DNA of 33,160 nucleotides from CAYPJE01 sp964410945. Its GTDB lineage: Bacteria > Fidelibacterota > Marinisomatia > Marinisomatales > TCS56. How positions within the stretch are numbered: position 1 is the stretch's first letter; each line of letters starts with the position of its first letter. The notes beneath the pieces are model-generated. The model did not search any database, was not told the origin of the DNA, and saw only the letters and a list, made by a program, of their open reading frames with translations. The stretch lies in contig CAYPJE010000034.1 in NCBI GenBank assembly GCA_964410945.1, positions 1-33,160 on the forward strand. Reading direction: 5' to 3'. Shown here one piece after another: positions 1 through 7,253 of the stretch. The position numbers were made by a program, and so were the translations under genes.

Positions 1-30
1 AACATCCAAAACTCAAAATCCAACATCGAC

Positions 31-133
31 TTTTCTCTTGCCCAACGCCCTGAAAAAACAATAAACTCCGCTGTCGCACCCGGCGTGGGAGTATCCTCGA
101 TGTAATTTATTCTGGCTTGTTTCCGGGAGAGGG
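31..133. repeat. 103-bp direct repeat, copy 1
   Basis: This stretch recurs in the same orientation at 1897-1999. I count three mismatches in 103 bases (a TG/CA pair and one T/C). On the minus strand both copies have one open frame reading ...RINYIEDTPTPG-A(T/M)A-EFIVFSGRWAREK. One of the changes is synonymous there (CAA/CAG, Gln). The repeat may therefore be a remnant of the 3' end of a gene rather than pure non-coding DNA, but I do not recognise the protein and neither copy has a good start codon. The two copies bracket the deaminase-ATPase gene. Confidence 0.9.
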
Positions 134-213
134 ATGATAGTGAGAATTATGTATATAGGAGATAATATTGGGAGTATTAGCGAGTGTACAATATGGGATT
201 AAATGATTAGGTA

Positions 214-1698
214 GTGGATAGACTAATGTTGGATTCACGTAAATTCATGGAATTGGCAATTAAGGTAATGCGCCAATCTGTGTCTGAATCCCGTACGGAT
301 GGAAAAATTGATCCGAAAGTTGGTGCAGTTTTATACAAACCAGATGGTACTATCGAAACAGCATGTCGCGGGGAACTTAGACATGGTGATCACGCGGAGT
401 ATACGTTACTTGAAAGGAAGAATCGTGGCAATAAATTGGATGGGTCAATTCTTTTCGCAACACTGGAACCTTGCGCGAAAGGGGCAAGGAAGCATCCGAA
501 ACTGTCTTGTACAGAACATATTTATCTTGCCCGGATTAAGGAGGTTTGGGTAGGTATTCAAGATCCCGACCCGAAAGTTGCACGTAAAGGTATTGGTTAT
601 TTAATTCGCCAAGGTGTAATTGTACATATGTTTGATCGTGACCTTCAGGATGTTATTGAGCAAGAAAACGAAGAATTCCTCAAGCAGGCTACGGAACGTG
701 CTACTGATATTAAAGAAGAGCCGGGTAAAATCGCGCTATCACCATTGGAAGATAAATTACCTAATTCAGAAATTTTGGATTTTTCTGATGATGCTCTGGA
801 AATGTACCGTAAGAGAGCTAAGATTAACGATATTGTTGGCTCTGAACCGTTCAAATTGCGTCTTATCCGGCAAGGTTTGTTAAAAGAGGAATATGGTGAT
901 TTATTGCCTACTGGATTTGGGTATCTATTATTTGGTAAAGAACCACGGATGAATATACCGCAAGCAGGCTTACTCGGAATCATTCACTATCCAAATGGCG
1001 ATAAAGAACGACGTGAGTTTGACGAACCAATTGTTTTAATTCCCAACCAGTTGGAAAAATGGCTTAGAAATAAACTTCCAAACGTATTTAACCGGAACCG
1101 GGTGCTTCGTAAAGAACAATCGACTTTACCTTTTGAGATGATCCGCGAGGCCGTGGTTAACGCACTCATTCATCGTGATTATACTATTTCTGGAGCCAAG
1201 TGTCAGATTATAGTAACGGAAGATACGATTACAGTGCAGAGTCCTGGTGGACCGCCATCACCTATCACTTTAGATCAACTCCAGGATTTCAGTGCACCTA
1301 TGTTAAGCCGTAACCCGGAATTACACTTTGTTTTTGCGCGGATGGATATGGCAGAAGAACAGGGGCTTGGTTTGGCTTCACTTCGTGATCGGGCAAAAGA
1401 ATTTAGTCTACCCCAGCCACGATATTTGTGGAATCCACCCTATCTTGTGCTCAAATTATTCCGGTCAGCCGAAGGCGCCGTAATGGATCTTGATGAGAAT
1501 ATTATTAAAGCTTTAAGCAAATCGGAGCAGAAGGGCTGGCAATGGCTTGCAACCCGCGGTAAGGCAAAGTCTGGTGAGTATGCAGACGCTATGTCAGTTG
1601 ATTCAAGAACTGCCCGTCGTCATCTTGGGCATTTTGAGAAACTTGGGCTTGTAAAAAAGACCGGGTCCGGTCCCTCTTTACAATACAAGGTGATATAG
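214..1698 (+). CDS. RibD-like zinc deaminase / GHKL ATPase (RecG-AlbA type) / HTH fusion protein
   Basis: A 494-residue three-part protein. Residues 10-150 resemble the pyrimidine deaminase half of RibD: a PKVGAVLYKPDG stretch, zinc ligand and proton donor HAE at 60-62, and zinc ligands Cys87 (TLEPC) and Cys99. Residues 185-420 match proteins annotated as RecG-like or AlbA_2/HATPase_c_4. They contain TGFGYLLFGKEP near 233 and an ATP-binding N-box REAVVNALIHRDY at 311-323, but only a degenerate glycine box (EEQGLGLASLRDRA). The usual N-terminal AlbA_2 DNA-binding part seems to be replaced by the deaminase. The last 65 residues look like a winged helix. The start shown is GTG. An ATG at 226 with GGAT just upstream is an equal alternative. 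The function is unknown; a nucleotide-altering regulatory or defence role is inference from the accessory setting. Confidence 0.85.
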   Translation: MDRLMLDSRKFMELAIKVMRQSVSESRTDGKIDPKVGAVLYKPDGTIETACRGELRHGDHAEYTLLERKNRGNKLDGSILFATLEPCAKGARKHPKLSCTEHIYLARIKEVWVGIQDPDPKVARKGIGYLIRQGVIVHMFDRDLQDVIEQENEEFLKQATERATDIKEEPGKIALSPLEDKLPNSEILDFSDDALEMYRKRAKINDIVGSEPFKLRLIRQGLLKEEYGDLLPTGFGYLLFGKEPRMNIPQAGLLGIIHYPNGDKERREFDEPIVLIPNQLEKWLRNKLPNVFNRNRVLRKEQSTLPFEMIREAVVNALIHRDYTISGAKCQIIVTEDTITVQSPGGPPSPITLDQLQDFSAPMLSRNPELHFVFARMDMAEEQGLGLASLRDRAKEFSLPQPRYLWNPPYLVLKLFRSAEGAVMDLDENIIKALSKSEQKGWQWLATRGKAKSGEYADAMSVDSRTARRHLGHFEKLGLVKKTGSGPSLQYKVI

Positions 1699-1763
1699 CG
1701 ATAACCGGACATAGCCACGGACAATATTTCCGGTTTGATATCATTATAATTGACTAAAACAGC

Positions 1764-1798
1764 TACCCGGACATTTAGCCGGACAGAATGTCCGGGTA
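1764..1798. other. Perfect 12-bp hairpin downstream of the deaminase fusion gene
   Basis: The arms tacccggacatt (1764-1775) and aatgtccgggta (1787-1798) pair perfectly around an 11-base loop. The loop itself carries another ccggaca, as does 1704-1710, so the GGACA motif is reiterated in the 100 bases after the stop codon. There is no T-tract on the plus strand and only TTTT beyond the stem on the minus strand, so termination is possible but weak. The rest of the 348-bp gap 1699-2046 holds repeat copy 2 and no gene I can support. Confidence 0.6.
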
Positions 1799-1896
1799 AA
1801 AATTGGAAGACCGGTAAATACGAACTTGATATTATCAGCAATTGAATTGTGTTAATTGGCAGCCTCCATTCCTCCATCACTCCAACTCTCCATTCT

Positions 1897-1999
1897 TTTT
1901 CTCTTGCCCAACGCCCTGAAAAAACAATAAACTCCGCCATCGCACCCGGCGTGGGAGTATCCTCGATGTAATTTATTCTGGCCTGTTTCCGGGAGAGGG
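1897..1999. repeat. 103-bp direct repeat, copy 2
   Basis: This is the second copy of the sequence at 31-133, in the same orientation and about 97% identical by hand comparison. The flanks on either side differ from those of copy 1, so the repeat ends are sharp. Reading on the minus strand, the same short frame continues past the repeat into unrelated sequence, as expected if a gene end was duplicated or recombined. Confidence 0.9.
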
Positions 2000-2046
2000 T
2001 TTCTATTAACTAATGACCATTGAAATAATGGTGAGGTATAATTAAT

Positions 2047-2625
2047 ATGGAGTGGTTTTCTAGTTTTATTAACTTAATCAAGTTGCCAAGGAAGTTGATT
2101 TATATAGTATTATGTTTTTCATTAATGATGATTATTTTACCTAATAATGCTTTAAAATATCTGTCAGTTGATGAAATTGTTGAAAAATATAGATCGATTA
2201 TTAGCGTGGTGCTTATTCTAACTACCGCTTATGGAGCAATAGATATTGTTACTCTAATTTATAGAATAGTAATAAGTGTTAGTATTAATCGACAGAACAA
2301 GAAATCAGCATATAGAAAATTAGAAGAAATTGATCCTTCAGAAAAGGCAGTTTTGAGGGAGTTCTATATACAAAATAGAAATACAATTAGACTTCCATTT
2401 GACAATCCCATAGTATCTGGATTAATAAATTCTAATATTCTTGAAGCTACTGGAACGATTGGTGAAGGATCGATCGCGGGAATATTGCTACCTTTTAAAA
2501 TATCTGGATATATAAGAAACAAAATAATACCACAAATACATTTGGATATTCCCTTTGGGAGAGAATTAACTAAAGATGATATAGAATGGCTGAAAGATAA
2601 TCGGCCAGATTTCATGGAAGAATAA
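2047..2625 (+). CDS. Superinfection-exclusion B (SieB)-family membrane protein
   Basis: A 192-residue protein with two N-terminal membrane segments (about 16-35 and 50-80) and a soluble C-terminal domain. The segment at 96-126, with DPSEKAVLREF, NRNTIRLP and a DNPIVSGL stretch, is the hallmark I associate with the SieB family. The family is named for the phage P22 exclusion protein that blocks superinfecting phage. Length matches the family's roughly 190 residues. A GAGG lies ten bases before the ATG. Base composition is far more AT-rich than the core genes from 3750 on, which suggests transfer. It is followed 135 bases later, on the same strand, by a nucleotide-cyclase-like gene, so it could be that protein's membrane effector; that link is inference. 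Confidence 0.7.
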   Translation: MEWFSSFINLIKLPRKLIYIVLCFSLMMIILPNNALKYLSVDEIVEKYRSIISVVLILTTAYGAIDIVTLIYRIVISVSINRQNKKSAYRKLEEIDPSEKAVLREFYIQNRNTIRLPFDNPIVSGLINSNILEATGTIGEGSIAGILLPFKISGYIRNKIIPQIHLDIPFGRELTKDDIEWLKDNRPDFMEE

Positions 2626-2760
2626 GTCCATCATTAAAATCTTTTTCATAGGGGTTGGTGGAGGTAAACCTATCTCAAACGGAATAAATTCAAATAAGGA
2701 TAGATTATTGGTATCAATAAAAATTTTATTATTAAAATACTTAATGATAGGTAAGCTGTT

Positions 2761-3606
2761 ATGTGTTTTAAAGTTCGCAATAACAAAAAGAATACTAATC
2801 CATACTATCTAAATAATGAACCCCATCTGAGAGATTCTTTATGTGCATATATTGATATTTTGGGTTACTCTGATTCTGTTCTTGTATCCTACGAAAATGG
2901 AAAGGAAGATAAGTACTTTAAGAAATTATTCCATGCCTTAAATGGGAATATGAAAATATTTCATAATAGTTTTCCAGATTTAATAAATCGGGAAACTCAT
3001 TTTATAAAAGTTTTAACAGATAATATAGTAATAGGGTATCCAATTGAAACAGGGCATGGTGAAAACGAATTTGGTGATCTTATAACTATGATTTCATATT
3101 ATCAAGCTTCTATGGCTTTAAGTGGGTTGTTTGTAAGAGGAGCAATTGTCAGGGGATCATTATTCATGGACGATTCTATAGTATATGGTAAATCTATTAT
3201 AAATGCCTATCAATTGGAGTCAAAATATGCCGTTGTTCCTAGAATAATACTTTCAGATGAAGTATACAAGTTAGTACAATCGCATTTAAAATTTTACAGT
3301 AATCCAAGAAGTTCTCCTCAATATAATCATATATATCTAGATAATGATAATTATGCTTTTTTGAACTATTTGTCGGTGCTTGATCCTGAATATCTGTATT
3401 GGAATGAAGTAAGAAAGCATAGAAAATATGTTGAATACTTTATTAGGAAGTACCATGATAATCCATATATTTTGAGCAAGTACACATGGATAGCAAATTA
3501 TCACAATTATTTTGTAAGAGGATACATAAGTGACCCCAATTATAATGATAAGTATCTAGTCAATAAAGAATTATTGGATAATAAACCCAAAAGGATTTCA
3601 GTATAA
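2761..3606 (+). CDS. Class III nucleotide-cyclase-like protein (Pycsar PycC-like candidate)
   Basis: A 281-residue protein with the layout of a class III cyclase domain. First metal-site Asp32 lies in YIDILGYSD, second acidic site Asp87 in LTDNIVIG, and a segment FVRGAIVRGSLF...SIVYG...NAYQLE follows at 125-153, then VPRIILSDEV at 159. The FSDNI-like motif, the RG(A/G)I..G...IV(F/Y)G....AY.LE pattern and the following PRI(I/V)(L/V)S are what I know from Pycsar pyrimidine cyclases and related orphan cyclase-like proteins. The C-terminal 80 residues are Tyr- and Asn-rich and unassigned. It is very AT-rich, like the SieB-type gene upstream. Substrate and activity are unknown; it may also be a non-catalytic homologue. 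Confidence 0.6.
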   Translation: MCFKVRNNKKNTNPYYLNNEPHLRDSLCAYIDILGYSDSVLVSYENGKEDKYFKKLFHALNGNMKIFHNSFPDLINRETHFIKVLTDNIVIGYPIETGHGENEFGDLITMISYYQASMALSGLFVRGAIVRGSLFMDDSIVYGKSIINAYQLESKYAVVPRIILSDEVYKLVQSHLKFYSNPRSSPQYNHIYLDNDNYAFLNYLSVLDPEYLYWNEVRKHRKYVEYFIRKYHDNPYILSKYTWIANYHNYFVRGYISDPNYNDKYLVNKELLDNKPKRISV

Positions 3607-3651
3607 TATTTTATCCTTGTTTTTTTATGCAGTTAGATTGTTGTATTATAA

Positions 3652-3687
3652 AAAGAATCCCACCCATTTTACCGGGCGGGATTCTTA
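3652..3687. terminator. Bidirectional rho-independent terminator
   Basis: The stem agaatcccaccc (3654-3665) pairs with gggcgggattct (3674-3685) with one mismatch and an 8-base loop. On the minus strand the stem runs into TTTTTA, giving a classic terminator for the fad operon that ends at 3753. On the plus strand it is followed by TATTTTC and can also end the cyclase-like transcript. Confidence 0.85.
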
Positions 3688-3694
3688 TTTTCAG

Positions 3695-3730
3695 AAGGAT
3701 GCCGAAATTAAGGTAGGATCCGGCACCCTT
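3695..3730. other. Second hairpin after fadN
   Basis: The arms aaggatgccg (3695-3704) and cggcaccctt (3721-3730) pair with one mismatch around a 16-base loop. It lies between the fadN stop codon and the main terminator, so it would form in the fad mRNA 3' end and may stabilise it. Confidence 0.45.
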
Positions 3731-3752
3731 CGTCGACTCGTTGGGGAGGAAT

Positions 3753-6101
3753 CTAATTTCTGAGCGGTTTGCCGGTCTTGAGCATATGCTTCATGCGGGC
3801 CTGTGACAATGGCTCCCCGGCCAGAGACACAAACGCTTCCCGCTCGATATCCAGCAAATATTGCTCATCGACTTTTTTAGTTAATCCGGCTTTGTCGCCT
3901 CCGGTCAGGACCCAGGCCAGTTTTTGCCCGATCTTTTCATCATGGTCAGAAAGCTTGCCCTGCATTTTGAAGCCTTTGATGGCCGTGTTCATGGCCATCC
4001 GGCCGCCGGCACCGGGCAGTTTGATATCATCCCGGTATTTGGGCGGTTCATAGCCGTCCACCAGTTCCAGGGCCTTTTCCTTGGCGGTCTTGATCAAATG
4101 CTCACTGTTCAATACAATCGTATCGGTCTTCAGGAAATAGCCCACATGTTTGGCTTCTTCGGCACTGACCGCCACCTTGGCAAATCCGATCGTCTGGAAG
4201 GCATTCTGGGCCACCTGGAAGGGGTTTAATGGACGATTACCGGCATTGGCGAACAGGTTCAGCAACAGACGCAGGTTCCCACCGGCTCCGGGGATCAGCC
4301 CCACACCGACTTCCACGGCTCCGATATAGGTTTCGGCCGAGGCCACGCGATGGGCCGCCGGTGAAGTTATCTCAAACCCGCCACCCAGACAGAGCTGGAA
4401 GGGAACTGCCACAACCGGAGCGGGTGAGAAACGGATCCGCTGGGCGATATCCTGGAAAAGTTTACTGGTCTGTTCCAGGTTTTCGTATTCACCGTTTTCA
4501 CAGTAACCCAAAATCAGGGCCAGGTTGGCACCGACTGAGAAATTCCCGTTCTGGTGTCCCAGGACCATGGCCTTGTACTTCCCCGATTCGATCAGGTCCA
4601 AACCTTCGTTGACCATCGACAGGACTGATCCATCAATAGGATTGAAGCCTGGCTGCAAAGCGGAATGGAATTCCACATCGATGACCCCGTCACCCAGATC
4701 GATAATACTGGCACTCCAGCTGCGTTTGATCAGGTTGCCCTTCTGTTTCTCCAGATTCAGGAAGATGGCCTTATCAGATAATTTAACCGGCACACCCTGT
4801 TTGGATGCTACATCGTAATAGGTTTTGGCACCGTCCTCAAATCCGTAGAATGAAGTCCGGCCGCTGTCGACCATTTCCTGAACCCAGGCCGGTACGGGCT
4901 TGCCTTCCGATTTCATCCGCTCGACCGAACGCAATACACCGATGGCGTCCCAGGTCTCGAAGGGACCCATTTCCCAGCCGAAGCCCCATTTCAGGGCGTT
5001 ATCGATATTGACAATATCATCGCTGATTTCAGGGATGCGATTGGCAGCATAGATCAGGGTATCCACCAGCAGTTCCCAGAAGAACTTGCCGGCCTTGTCA
5101 TCGCTGTAGGTCAGGGCGGCAATCTTGTCACCGGTCACCTGATGATCCTTGGCCAGTCGGAAACCGTCGAAACGAACCTTTTTCTGGGGAGAGTATTCAC
5201 CGGTTTTCAGATCGATGGAATGAATCACGCCTTTTTCAATTTTTATATAAAAACCAGCCTTGGTTTTTTGTCCCAGATTACCGGCCTCGAGCAGGTCGGT
5301 CAATACCTTGGGCGCCTTGAAAATATCCCGTTTTTCGTCATTTTCGCCTTTGTCAAAACTGGTTTGCGCAACATGGGCTAATGTATCCAGGCCGACCACG
5401 TCGGCCGTGCGGAAGGTGGCGCTCTTGGCCCGGCCCACGATGGTGCCGGTGAGTTTGTCCACTTCCTCCACGGTCAAACCCATTTCCTGGGCCAGCTGGA
5501 TCGTTTTCATCATGCCATAGACGCCGATCCGATTTCCGATGAAGTTGGGCGTGTCCTTGGCATGGACGATGCCTTTGCCCAGCACATTCTCGCCAAAATC
5601 GGCCAGGAAGTCATAGACCTCCTGATCGGTTTCTTCACCCTTCACCAGTTCCAGCAGACGCATATAGCGCGGCGGGTTGAAGAAGTGGGTGATCAGGAAG
5701 CGACCGCGGAACTTATCCGGCAGTGTCCCCACCAGATCGCCCAGGGGAATGCCCGATGTGTTGGATGTAATAATGACAGTATCTTTGAGATGGGGAGCGA
5801 TATTGCTGAATACTTTTTCTTTAATATCCAACCGCTCGGCCACCGCTTCCAGAACCCAGTCTACTTCGGCCAGTTTTTCCAGATGATCGTTGTAGTTGCA
5901 GGGGGTGATCATCTTGGCGTTTTTTGGCTTGTACAGCGGTGCCGGTTTCAGTTTGGCCAGACCTTCGATGCCTTTTTCAGCCAGGTCCTGGCTGATGTCA
6001 AACAGGAGGGAAGGAATACCGGCATTAGCCAGGTGACCGGCCAGTTGGGCTCCCATCACTCCGGCGCCCAGAACGGCTACTTTTTCAATTTTATTTGACA
6101 T
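3753..6101 (-). CDS. fadN: 3-hydroxyacyl-CoA dehydrogenase / enoyl-CoA hydratase (FadN type)
   Basis: A 782-residue bifunctional beta-oxidation enzyme performing hydration of enoyl-CoA and NAD-dependent oxidation of 3-hydroxyacyl-CoA. The dehydrogenase comes first: NAD-binding LGAGVMGAQLAGHLANAG from residue 11, then SNTSG at 113-117 and catalytic His139 in THFFNPP. The hydratase domain is C-terminal, with GGGFEI and a VEVGVGLIPGAGG stretch retaining both acidic positions of the family. This domain order is the reverse of E. coli FadB and matches Bacillus FadN (about 789 residues). The gene starts 15 bases after the fadA stop with GAGG ahead of the ATG, and is the last gene of the operon. The symbol is assigned by domain order and by the fadNAE gene order. 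Confidence 0.93.
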   Translation of the reverse strand: MSNKIEKVAVLGAGVMGAQLAGHLANAGIPSLLFDISQDLAEKGIEGLAKLKPAPLYKPKNAKMITPCNYNDHLEKLAEVDWVLEAVAERLDIKEKVFSNIAPHLKDTVIITSNTSGIPLGDLVGTLPDKFRGRFLITHFFNPPRYMRLLELVKGEETDQEVYDFLADFGENVLGKGIVHAKDTPNFIGNRIGVYGMMKTIQLAQEMGLTVEEVDKLTGTIVGRAKSATFRTADVVGLDTLAHVAQTSFDKGENDEKRDIFKAPKVLTDLLEAGNLGQKTKAGFYIKIEKGVIHSIDLKTGEYSPQKKVRFDGFRLAKDHQVTGDKIAALTYSDDKAGKFFWELLVDTLIYAANRIPEISDDIVNIDNALKWGFGWEMGPFETWDAIGVLRSVERMKSEGKPVPAWVQEMVDSGRTSFYGFEDGAKTYYDVASKQGVPVKLSDKAIFLNLEKQKGNLIKRSWSASIIDLGDGVIDVEFHSALQPGFNPIDGSVLSMVNEGLDLIESGKYKAMVLGHQNGNFSVGANLALILGYCENGEYENLEQTSKLFQDIAQRIRFSPAPVVAVPFQLCLGGGFEITSPAAHRVASAETYIGAVEVGVGLIPGAGGNLRLLLNLFANAGNRPLNPFQVAQNAFQTIGFAKVAVSAEEAKHVGYFLKTDTIVLNSEHLIKTAKEKALELVDGYEPPKYRDDIKLPGAGGRMAMNTAIKGFKMQGKLSDHDEKIGQKLAWVLTGGDKAGLTKKVDEQYLLDIEREAFVSLAGEPLSQARMKHMLKTGKPLRN

Positions 6102-6116
6102 GGTGACCTCGTCCGG

Positions 6117-7244
6117 TTAAGCCCGTTTGATAATGGTTGCAATTCCCTGGCCGGAACCGATGCACATCGTAGCCAGGCCGGTATTGGTGTTCTGCTGTTC
6201 CATCACGTTGATCAGGGTGGTCAGAATTCTGGCACCGGAACAGCCCAGAGGATGGCCCAGGGCGATGGCGCCGCCATTCAAATTGATTTTACTTACATCA
6301 AAATCACCTTTGCGGATCACATAGAGTGACTGGGCGGCAAAGGCCTCGTTCAATTCGATTGTATCAATATCAGCCAGTGATAGTCCGGCTTTGGCCAATG
6401 CTTTTTCGGTGGCCGGCAGGGGACCGGCACCCATCACTTTCCAATCCACGGCCGCTACGGCGCGGGAGACGATCTCGGCCCGGATCTGCAGACCATTGGC
6501 CTTGGCGAATTCCTCGCTGGCAACGATCACGGCGGCAGCACCAATCGAGATCGGGCTACTGGTAGCGGCGGTAATCGATCCGCCTTCCATGAAGGCCGGA
6601 TTCAGTGATTTGATCTTTTCCACGTCCGGTTCCCGGGGGCCTTCGTCCTTTTCCACCGTAGCCTCGCCGTATACATCGATGGGAACAATTTCGTTATCGA
6701 AATTCCCGGCCGCCTGGGCTTTCAACGCTTTCTGGTGTGATTCCAGGGCAAAAGCTTCCTGGTCTTCCCGGCTGATTTCCAGCTCGTTGGCCAGATTTTC
6801 GGCTGTTTCACCCATGCCGATATAAAATTCCTTCTCCGCCAGCTCGGGGTGGAAATCGGGACTGAAACCACCCATCGGAACGGAAAACATATCCTCCACG
6901 CCGACGGCCAGACCACATTCGATGTCGCCGGCGATAATGGCAGTACTGAGCTGGTGGACCGTATCCATGGAGGAGCCACAGAAGCGATTGGTGACTTTAC
7001 CGGGAACATCCAGTCCGGCCAGAATACCAGCCGAGCGGCCAAGGATCATTCCCTGGGGGCCTTCCGGGAAGGCACAGCCCAGACTCAAATCTTCGATCAT
7101 TTCCGGTTTCAGGTTGGGATTGCGATCCAATAATGCCTTGATTACCTGGGCGGAAAGATCATCGGCCCGCAGACCGACCATTTCACCATTTTTAATACCA
7201 ATCGGTGAACGCACCGCATCAATGATTACAGATTTCTTGCTCAT
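6117..7244 (-). CDS. fadA: Acetyl-CoA acyltransferase (3-ketoacyl-CoA thiolase)
   Basis: A 375-residue thiolase for the last step of beta-oxidation, cleaving 3-ketoacyl-CoA to acetyl-CoA and a shortened acyl-CoA. The nucleophile Cys89 sits in NRFCGSS, His331 in GHPLGCSG and the second Cys361 in MCIGSGQG, so the catalytic set is complete. It is slightly shorter than the usual 390 residues. Its Shine-Dalgarno GGAGGG overlaps the stop codon of fadE nine bases upstream, which indicates translational coupling. It lies between fadE and fadN, as in the Bacillus fadNAE operon. Confidence 0.95.
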   Translation of the reverse strand: MSKKSVIIDAVRSPIGIKNGEMVGLRADDLSAQVIKALLDRNPNLKPEMIEDLSLGCAFPEGPQGMILGRSAGILAGLDVPGKVTNRFCGSSMDTVHQLSTAIIAGDIECGLAVGVEDMFSVPMGGFSPDFHPELAEKEFYIGMGETAENLANELEISREDQEAFALESHQKALKAQAAGNFDNEIVPIDVYGEATVEKDEGPREPDVEKIKSLNPAFMEGGSITAATSSPISIGAAAVIVASEEFAKANGLQIRAEIVSRAVAAVDWKVMGAGPLPATEKALAKAGLSLADIDTIELNEAFAAQSLYVIRKGDFDVSKINLNGGAIALGHPLGCSGARILTTLINVMEQQNTNTGLATMCIGSGQGIATIIKRA

Positions 7245-7253
7245 GATTCCCTC

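Noticed and set aside
31..133. The 103-bp repeats as integron attC sites
   Set aside because: GCCCAAC, which fits the attC core RYYYAAC, and a weak cccaacgcc/ggcgtggg inverted pair are present. No matching GTTRRRY core lies at the expected distance, no integrase is seen, and the sequence reads better as a coding remnant.
1620..1940. Minus-strand open frame of 106 codons spanning the hairpin and repeat copy 2
   Set aside because: It runs antisense into the end of the deaminase gene and through a palindrome. Only the part within the repeat looks protein-like.
5562..6098. Plus-strand open frame of 178 codons
   Set aside because: Antisense to the NAD-binding domain of fadN, with no recognisable motifs.
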